Positions 6,440 through 9,727 of a stretch of DNA of 9,727 nucleotides are shown here, piece after piece. Source of the DNA: Paracoccus sp. (in: a-proteobacteria) (GTDB lineage: Bacteria > Pseudomonadota > Alphaproteobacteria > Rhodobacterales > Rhodobacteraceae); contig JAGPGI010000076.1 in the NCBI GenBank assembly GCA_018056045.1, positions 1-9,727 of the forward strand, given 5' to 3'. The notes under the pieces were generated by a model that saw nothing but the letters and a program-made list of their open reading frames with translations, did not search any database and was not told the origin of the DNA. A program made the position numbers and the translations under genes. Position 1 is the first letter of the stretch. Every line of letters begins with the position of its first letter.

Positions 6440-6895
6440 TCAGGTGACCAGTTCCAGCCGCTCGCGCGGGATGTCGCCGGGAACGATGGTGATCGGACAG
6501 GGGAGCGTCGCAACCTCGCGCAGCAGCCGGGTCACCAGCGGGCCGGGGCCAGCGCTGTCGGTCGAGGCGGCCAGCACGACGACGCCGATCTCGGGGTCGG
6601 CATGGATCTGGGCCACCAGTTCGGCCCCCGGTTCGCCCTCGCGCACCACCAGTTCCGGCTCGACACCGGGGCGATCGCGCATCCATTTGGCGAAAACCTC
6701 GAAATGCGCCTCGATCCGTTCATAGGCCTCGGCGCGCATGACATCGGCGACACCGAATCCATGCTGAATGGAGTTCGCGGGAATGACCGAAAGCACCTGA
6801 ACGCCGCCGCCGGTCTTGGCCGCCCGCATCGCCGCATAACGGATCGCATTCAGGCTTTCGCGAGAATCGTCCAGCACAACCAGAAATTTCCGCAT
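6440..6895 (-). CDS. Universal stress protein (UspA family)
   Basis: A 151-residue single-domain universal stress protein with a Rossmann-like nucleotide-binding fold, cytoplasmic. UspA relatives accumulate under starvation and other stress, and their molecular role is often unknown. The start MRKFLVVLDDSRESLNAIRYAAMRAA (1-26) has the usual first strand with the adenine-contacting aspartate (D9). VQVLSVIP (32-39) is strand two, and EPGAELVAQI and IGVVVLAAS (103-111) follow the family layout. The final ATP-binding stretch reads STDSAGPGPLVTRLLREVATLPCPITIVPG (111-140). It departs from the strict G-2x-G-9x-G(S/T) pattern, so ATP binding is uncertain. The frame is open to 6955, but the first 20 residues of that version do not look like the family, and the ATG at 6895 fits the strand exactly; no strong Shine-Dalgarno precedes it. 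It is divergent from the sugar transferase and probably leads the Nfu-tsaB-rimI series. Confidence 0.9.
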   Translation of the reverse strand: MRKFLVVLDDSRESLNAIRYAAMRAAKTGGGVQVLSVIPANSIQHGFGVADVMRAEAYERIEAHFEVFAKWMRDRPGVEPELVVREGEPGAELVAQIHADPEIGVVVLAASTDSAGPGPLVTRLLREVATLPCPITIVPGDIPRERLELVT

Positions 6896-6930
6896 TATCT
6901 CGCACCAATGTCCGTCGAATGGGCAAAGAC

Positions 6931-6944
6931 TGGCCGAAAGGCCA
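6931..6944. promoter_or_regulatory. Inverted repeat TGGCC-N4-GGCCA in the divergent intergenic region
   Basis: A perfect five-base inverted repeat with a four-base spacer (TGGCC-GAAA-GGCCA on the plus strand) lies 35 bases upstream of the universal stress ATG. It may be an operator for a dimeric regulator or a leader hairpin in the universal stress mRNA. I do not recognise it as a known FNR, NnrR or LexA site. A chance occurrence in GC-rich DNA is possible. Confidence 0.3.
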
Positions 6945-6998
6945 CGCCGGTGCAAGTCTTGTGCAGATTTCCCCTTGCGGATGTTTTCATTTTGCTGG

Positions 6999-7007
6999 TG
7001 CTATGTT
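6999..7007 (+). promoter_or_regulatory. Candidate extended -10 promoter of the sugar transferase gene
   Basis: TGC-TATGTT (6999-7007) matches an extended -10 (TGN then a hexamer with four of six matches to TATAAT). No good -35 sits at the right distance (TTGCGG at 6975-6980 is 21 bases away), which is tolerated for extended -10 promoters. The surrounding 6965-7033 is the most A/T-rich stretch of the window. Transcription would start near 7014, giving a leader of only about 20 bases to the ATG at 7034. Confidence 0.4.
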
Positions 7008-7033
7008 AGGGCGGGAACATTAACCTATTACCA

Positions 7034-7861
7034 ATGGCGCAGGGCGGGATTGTGACAATTCATCACGATTGGGACAATGCCGATCGGCGCGAGCTGACCT
7101 CCCTGTCAGCAAAAGGGCTTGAGTGGCTTGCCTGCGAACACCGCGTCGAGCGGGTTGGGATGACCTATCGCAAGCGCGCCTTCGACATCGTTTTTGCCCT
7201 GATCCTGCTGGTGCCGCTTTCTGTCGTGATCGCTCTGGTGGCTGTGATCCTGCTGCTGACGCAGGGGCGGCCCTTGTTCTATGTGGCGCCGCGCATGCGC
7301 GCCCCGGGCGAGCAGTTCGACCTGCTGAAATTCCGCACCATGCTGCGCGACGAGGGCGATTTCGGCGCCACCGGCGCGCATAAGCATTGGCGCATCACCC
7401 CGATCGGGCGCTTCCTGCGCCGCACCCGCATCGACGAGCTGCCGCAGCTGTTCAACATCCTGCGCGGCGACATGAGCTTTGTCGGCCCCCGCCCGCCGCT
7501 GCGCGAATATGTCGAGCGTTTCCCCGCGCTTTACGGGCAAGTGCTGCGCAATCGCCCCGGCGTCACCGGTCTTGCGACGATGATCTATCATGCGCATGAG
7601 GACCGGATCATGGCCAGTTGCCAGACCGCCGAGGCGACCGAGGCGGCCTATTACCGCCGCTGCCTGCCGACCAAGCTGCGCCTTGACCTGATCTATCAGC
7701 GCCGCTGCAGCCTGCGCGTGGACCTGTGGATCATCTGGCACACGCTGATGACCGTGGTGATCCCGAACTGGCAGGGCCGTGGCCGCCGCCGCGTCCCCAG
7801 CGAGCAGCCGCCGATGACCATCCGCGACGAACGGCGTCGCGCGCATGTCCCGGCCGAATAA
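7034..7861 (+). CDS. Sugar transferase (small monotopic phosphoglycosyl transferase, PglC/ExoY-like)
   Basis: Membrane enzyme of the bacterial sugar transferase family (PF02397), which moves a sugar-1-phosphate from a nucleotide sugar to undecaprenyl phosphate, the first step of a polysaccharide or glycoconjugate. In 275 residues, TYRKRAFDIVFALILLVPLS (44-63), with hydrophobic continuation to about residue 76, is the re-entrant membrane helix with its conserved proline. LKFRTM (98-103), the catalytic Asp-Glu pair in RIDELPQL (D134, E135), GDMSFVGPRP (145-154) and RPGVTGL (174-180) are all family marks. The chain ends with an amphipathic helix region and an arginine-rich tail. The start is uncertain. 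The ATG at 7034 and GTG at 7052 give a hydrophilic 36-42 residue extension; the ATG at 7160 (233 residues) is closest to the usual family start. No clear Shine-Dalgarno precedes 7034. The gene is the only plus-strand gene and has no polysaccharide neighbours, so the sugar and final product are unknown. Confidence 0.9.
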   Translation: MAQGGIVTIHHDWDNADRRELTSLSAKGLEWLACEHRVERVGMTYRKRAFDIVFALILLVPLSVVIALVAVILLLTQGRPLFYVAPRMRAPGEQFDLLKFRTMLRDEGDFGATGAHKHWRITPIGRFLRRTRIDELPQLFNILRGDMSFVGPRPPLREYVERFPALYGQVLRNRPGVTGLATMIYHAHEDRIMASCQTAEATEAAYYRRCLPTKLRLDLIYQRRCSLRVDLWIIWHTLMTVVIPNWQGRGRRRVPSEQPPMTIRDERRRAHVPAE

Positions 7862-7867
7862 GCCCCC

Positions 7868-8662
7868 CTATCGAATTTGCCGGACCGACGCGAAGGGCTC
7901 GCGCGAGTAGCCCACATCCGTCAGATAGAGCCCCTGCGGCGGACAGACCGGCCCGCAAGCGGCACGGTCGCGCGCCTGCAAGGCCTCGGCCACGCGCTCT
8001 GGCGGCCATGATCCGGCGCCCACGCGCTCCAGCGTGCCGACGATCGAGCGCACCTGATTGTGCAGAAACGATCGCGCACGCAGGCAAAAGCGGTATTCAC
8101 GGCCCTGCGGGATGTCGCGTTCCTCGATGGTGATCTCGTCCAGCGTCTTTACCGGGCTGGGCGACTGGCACATGGTCGAGCGGAAGGTGGTGAAATCATG
8201 CCGCCCGATCAGATGTGCCGCGCCCGCGCGCATCGCGTCCACGTCCAGCGGGTTCAGGACCTGCCAGACATTGCCGCGATCATGGGTGACGGGGGCGCGG
8301 CGGGCGATCAGCCGGAACAGATAGCGCCGCTCATGCGCCGAGAAGCGGGCGTGGAAATCGTCATCAACCCGTGCGGCGGCAAGGATGGCGACGGGCGCGG
8401 GTTTCAGGTGCCAGTTCAGCGCCTCGGACAGGCGGAACGGGTCCCAGTCGCGCGTCAGATCTGCATGGGCGACCTGTCCGGTGGCATGGACGCCGGCATC
8501 GGTGCGGCCAGCCGCCGCGATGCGCGCGCCGGCCTTGAAGCCGGGATCAAGCCGCGCCAGCGCGGCCTCGATGGTGCCCTGCACGCTGGGCTGGTCGGCC
8601 TGAGCCTGCCAGCCGGCAAAGGGCGCGCCGTCATATTCGATCAGCAGGGCAAAACGGGGCAT
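7868..8662 (-). CDS. truA: tRNA pseudouridine(38-40) synthase TruA
   Basis: TruA isomerises uridines 38, 39 and 40 of the tRNA anticodon arm to pseudouridine in the cytoplasm. The 264 residues are full length for the family. The start is [21 protein letters not shown] (1-21; YDG..F.GWQ is typical). The catalytic motif is [15 protein letters not shown] (52-66) with nucleophile D55. RRYLFRL (112-118) supplies the conserved tyrosine (Y114) of the active site, and [13 protein letters not shown] (197-209) and PPQGLYL (241-247) are late family motifs. The ATG at 8662 follows the stop of the XpaC-like gene by 13 bases, so the two are probably co-transcribed; only a weak Shine-Dalgarno is visible. 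The 3' end converges on the sugar transferase with a 6-base gap and no terminator between them. Confidence 0.96.
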   Translation of the reverse strand: MPRFALLIEYDGAPFAGWQAQADQPSVQGTIEAALARLDPGFKAGARIAAAGRTDAGVHATGQVAHADLTRDWDPFRLSEALNWHLKPAPVAILAAARVDDDFHARFSAHERRYLFRLIARRAPVTHDRGNVWQVLNPLDVDAMRAGAAHLIGRHDFTTFRSTMCQSPSPVKTLDEITIEERDIPQGREYRFCLRARSFLHNQVRSIVGTLERVGAGSWPPERVAEALQARDRAACGPVCPPQGLYLTDVGYSREPFASVRQIR

Positions 8663-8675
8663 GGTCGGGATCGTC

Positions 8676-9653
8676 TCAGCGGCGCTGCTTTTCGCCCTCG
8701 CGCGGGATCAGCAGGTCGTCCAGCGTCATCGGGCGTTCCAGTTCGGCGGGTTCGGCGGCCTTCATCGCCGGGCGCAGGCCCTCGCGGGCAAGGCGGTCGC
8801 GCAACACGCCGATCTCGATATCCAGATCGGTGCGGCCGCCCTCGATCAGCTTGCGGGTGCGGGCGGCGAATTCGGTTTCCAGATCATTCAGCAGGTTTTC
8901 GTAATCCTGCCGGGCGCGCGCATCATGGGTCTGGGCGTAAAGGTCCGAGAACTTGACCGTCGCGTCGCGGGCGCCCTGCAGATAGACGCCCAGATAGCGC
9001 CGTGCGGCGGCGATGTCGCCGGGGTCTTCCTCGACCCGGACGAACATGTCACGGGCGGTGGCGGCGAACATGGCGACGCGCGCCTCGAGCCGGCGGTCGC
9101 CCGTGCGCAGGATGGCGTCCTGCATGGCTTTCAGATGGGCCTCGCCCTCGGCGACGATGCGTTGGGCGCGGTCCTGCTGGAAGGTGTCGACCCCCTCCAT
9201 GCCCTTGTCGCGCATGGGGTCGGTGCCAAAGGCCAGCCAGTGCAGCAGCGCACCCGCGACACCGATGATGCCGGCGCCGATCTCGGCACCCGGCTCGTAT
9301 GCGCCGATGGCGAGGCCAAGCCCGGTCAGGATGCCGCCGAAAAGCTTGCGCGGAATGGCGGGGCGGCGGGCGACACGGCGGGCGTCATAGGCGGCCTCGG
9401 CCTGTAGGCCTTCGCGGGTCATCCACATGCCGGCGGCAATGCCGCCAAAGCCGATCAGATGCGTGGCAAGCCCGGTCGGGTCCTGCCAGAAGGCGCTGAT
9501 CAGGAAGGGGATCGCCATGATCGTGACCCAGCGGGTGCGCGATTCCAGCGGGTGGCGCATTTCGCCGGGATGGGGGCGCGCGGGCGGGCGCGGGTCCGAT
9601 CCGTCCAGCCGGGTCTGTTGCGGCGAGAAGCGGCCTCCGAAACGCTTGGCCAT
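8676..9653 (-). CDS. XpaC-family membrane protein ('5-bromo-4-chloroindolyl phosphate hydrolysis' family)
   Basis: A 325-residue protein that I place, with moderate confidence, in the XpaC/PF10112 family. The family name comes from a phosphatase-related phenotype in Bacillus and says little about function; relatives are often found near TelA-type toxic anion resistance genes. The first 40 residues are polar, with Pro/Arg-rich stretches. Hydrophobic segments follow at about 43-58, 61-78, 104-118 and 122-142, suggesting four membrane helices in two hairpins. The rest (about 155-295) is a charged, mainly helical cytoplasmic domain with [20 protein letters not shown] (212-231) and [22 protein letters not shown] (249-270), which could form a coiled coil. 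The ATG at 9653 is preceded by AGGGGG with six bases between. It lies 11 bases after the upstream membrane-protein gene and 13 bases before truA, so the three look like one transcription unit. No catalytic motif is visible. Confidence 0.72.
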   Translation of the reverse strand: MAKRFGGRFSPQQTRLDGSDPRPPARPHPGEMRHPLESRTRWVTIMAIPFLISAFWQDPTGLATHLIGFGGIAAGMWMTREGLQAEAAYDARRVARRPAIPRKLFGGILTGLGLAIGAYEPGAEIGAGIIGVAGALLHWLAFGTDPMRDKGMEGVDTFQQDRAQRIVAEGEAHLKAMQDAILRTGDRRLEARVAMFAATARDMFVRVEEDPGDIAAARRYLGVYLQGARDATVKFSDLYAQTHDARARQDYENLLNDLETEFAARTRKLIEGGRTDLDIEIGVLRDRLAREGLRPAMKAAEPAELERPMTLDDLLIPREGEKQRR

Positions 9654-9664
9654 GGCGTGCCCCC

Positions 9665-9727
9665 TCAGGCCGCGCCTGCGAACGAGGCGTAAAGCGTCAG
9701 CCCCATCAGCAGGAAAAAGGACAGGCG
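9665..9727 (-). CDS. C-terminal end of an unidentified membrane protein (cut by window edge)
   Basis: The last 20 codons of a minus-strand frame that enters from the window edge and stops with TGA at 9665-9667. They read RLSFFLLMGLTLYASFAGAA, a strongly hydrophobic stretch compatible with a terminal membrane helix. The stop lies 11 bases upstream of the XpaC-like gene, and the ribosome binding site of that gene directly abuts or overlaps the stop. This supports a real gene end in the same operon. Too little is present to identify the product. Confidence 0.55.
   Translation of the reverse strand, partial: RLSFFLLMGLTLYASFAGAA

Noticed and set aside
6896..6955. Twenty-residue N-terminal extension of the universal stress protein
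   Set aside because: The extension does not resemble the family, and the ATG at 6895 starts exactly at the first beta strand.
7106..7846. A 246-residue minus-strand frame opposite the sugar transferase
   Set aside because: Its composition is Ala/Gln/His/Arg-rich with no motif, while the plus strand has a complete set of sugar transferase motifs.

Overview
The window is GC-rich DNA from an alphaproteobacterium, most likely a Rhodobacterales member close to Paracoccus/Rhodobacter. This is inferred from the base composition, protein flavour, gene order and a GGGGATATTT-type intergenic motif; no species-level marker such as rRNA is present. All genes but one lie on the minus strand, are tightly packed and show frequent start/stop overlaps. 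I see no mobile element, tRNA, rRNA, CRISPR array or prophage gene. No non-coding gap exceeds about 155 bases.

Read in the direction of transcription (right to left), the first block (9727 to 7868) holds the last residues of an unidentified membrane protein, a four-helix membrane protein of the XpaC / '5-bromo-4-chloroindolyl phosphate hydrolysis' family, and truA (tRNA pseudouridine 38-40 synthase). Convergent to truA, with a 6-base gap, is the only plus-strand gene (7034-7861). It encodes a monotopic phosphoglycosyl transferase of the bacterial sugar transferase family and stands apart from any visible polysaccharide cluster.

The second block (6895 to 4740) holds a universal stress protein, an Nfu-type iron-sulfur cluster protein, tsaB (t6A37 biosynthesis) and rimI (protein N-alpha-acetyltransferase). 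The last three overlap end to start, and tsaB can only begin at a TTG codon.

The third block (4648 to 1) is an almost complete ABC importer of the BMP/nucleoside class: periplasmic binding protein, double-headed ATPase, permease 1 and permease 2, the last cut by the window edge a few residues before its end. By homology it imports nucleosides (possibly related purines) across the inner membrane. A promoter-like sequence and a short leader hairpin precede it. A hairpin-plus-GATATTT element sits in its only sizeable internal gap, between the ATPase and permease 1.

This looks largely like ordinary housekeeping and transport chromosome. I did not find a convincing undescribed multi-gene system. 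The items most worth a second look are the mid-operon repeat-like element, the solitary phosphoglycosyl transferase with an uncertain start, and the poorly characterised XpaC-family locus.
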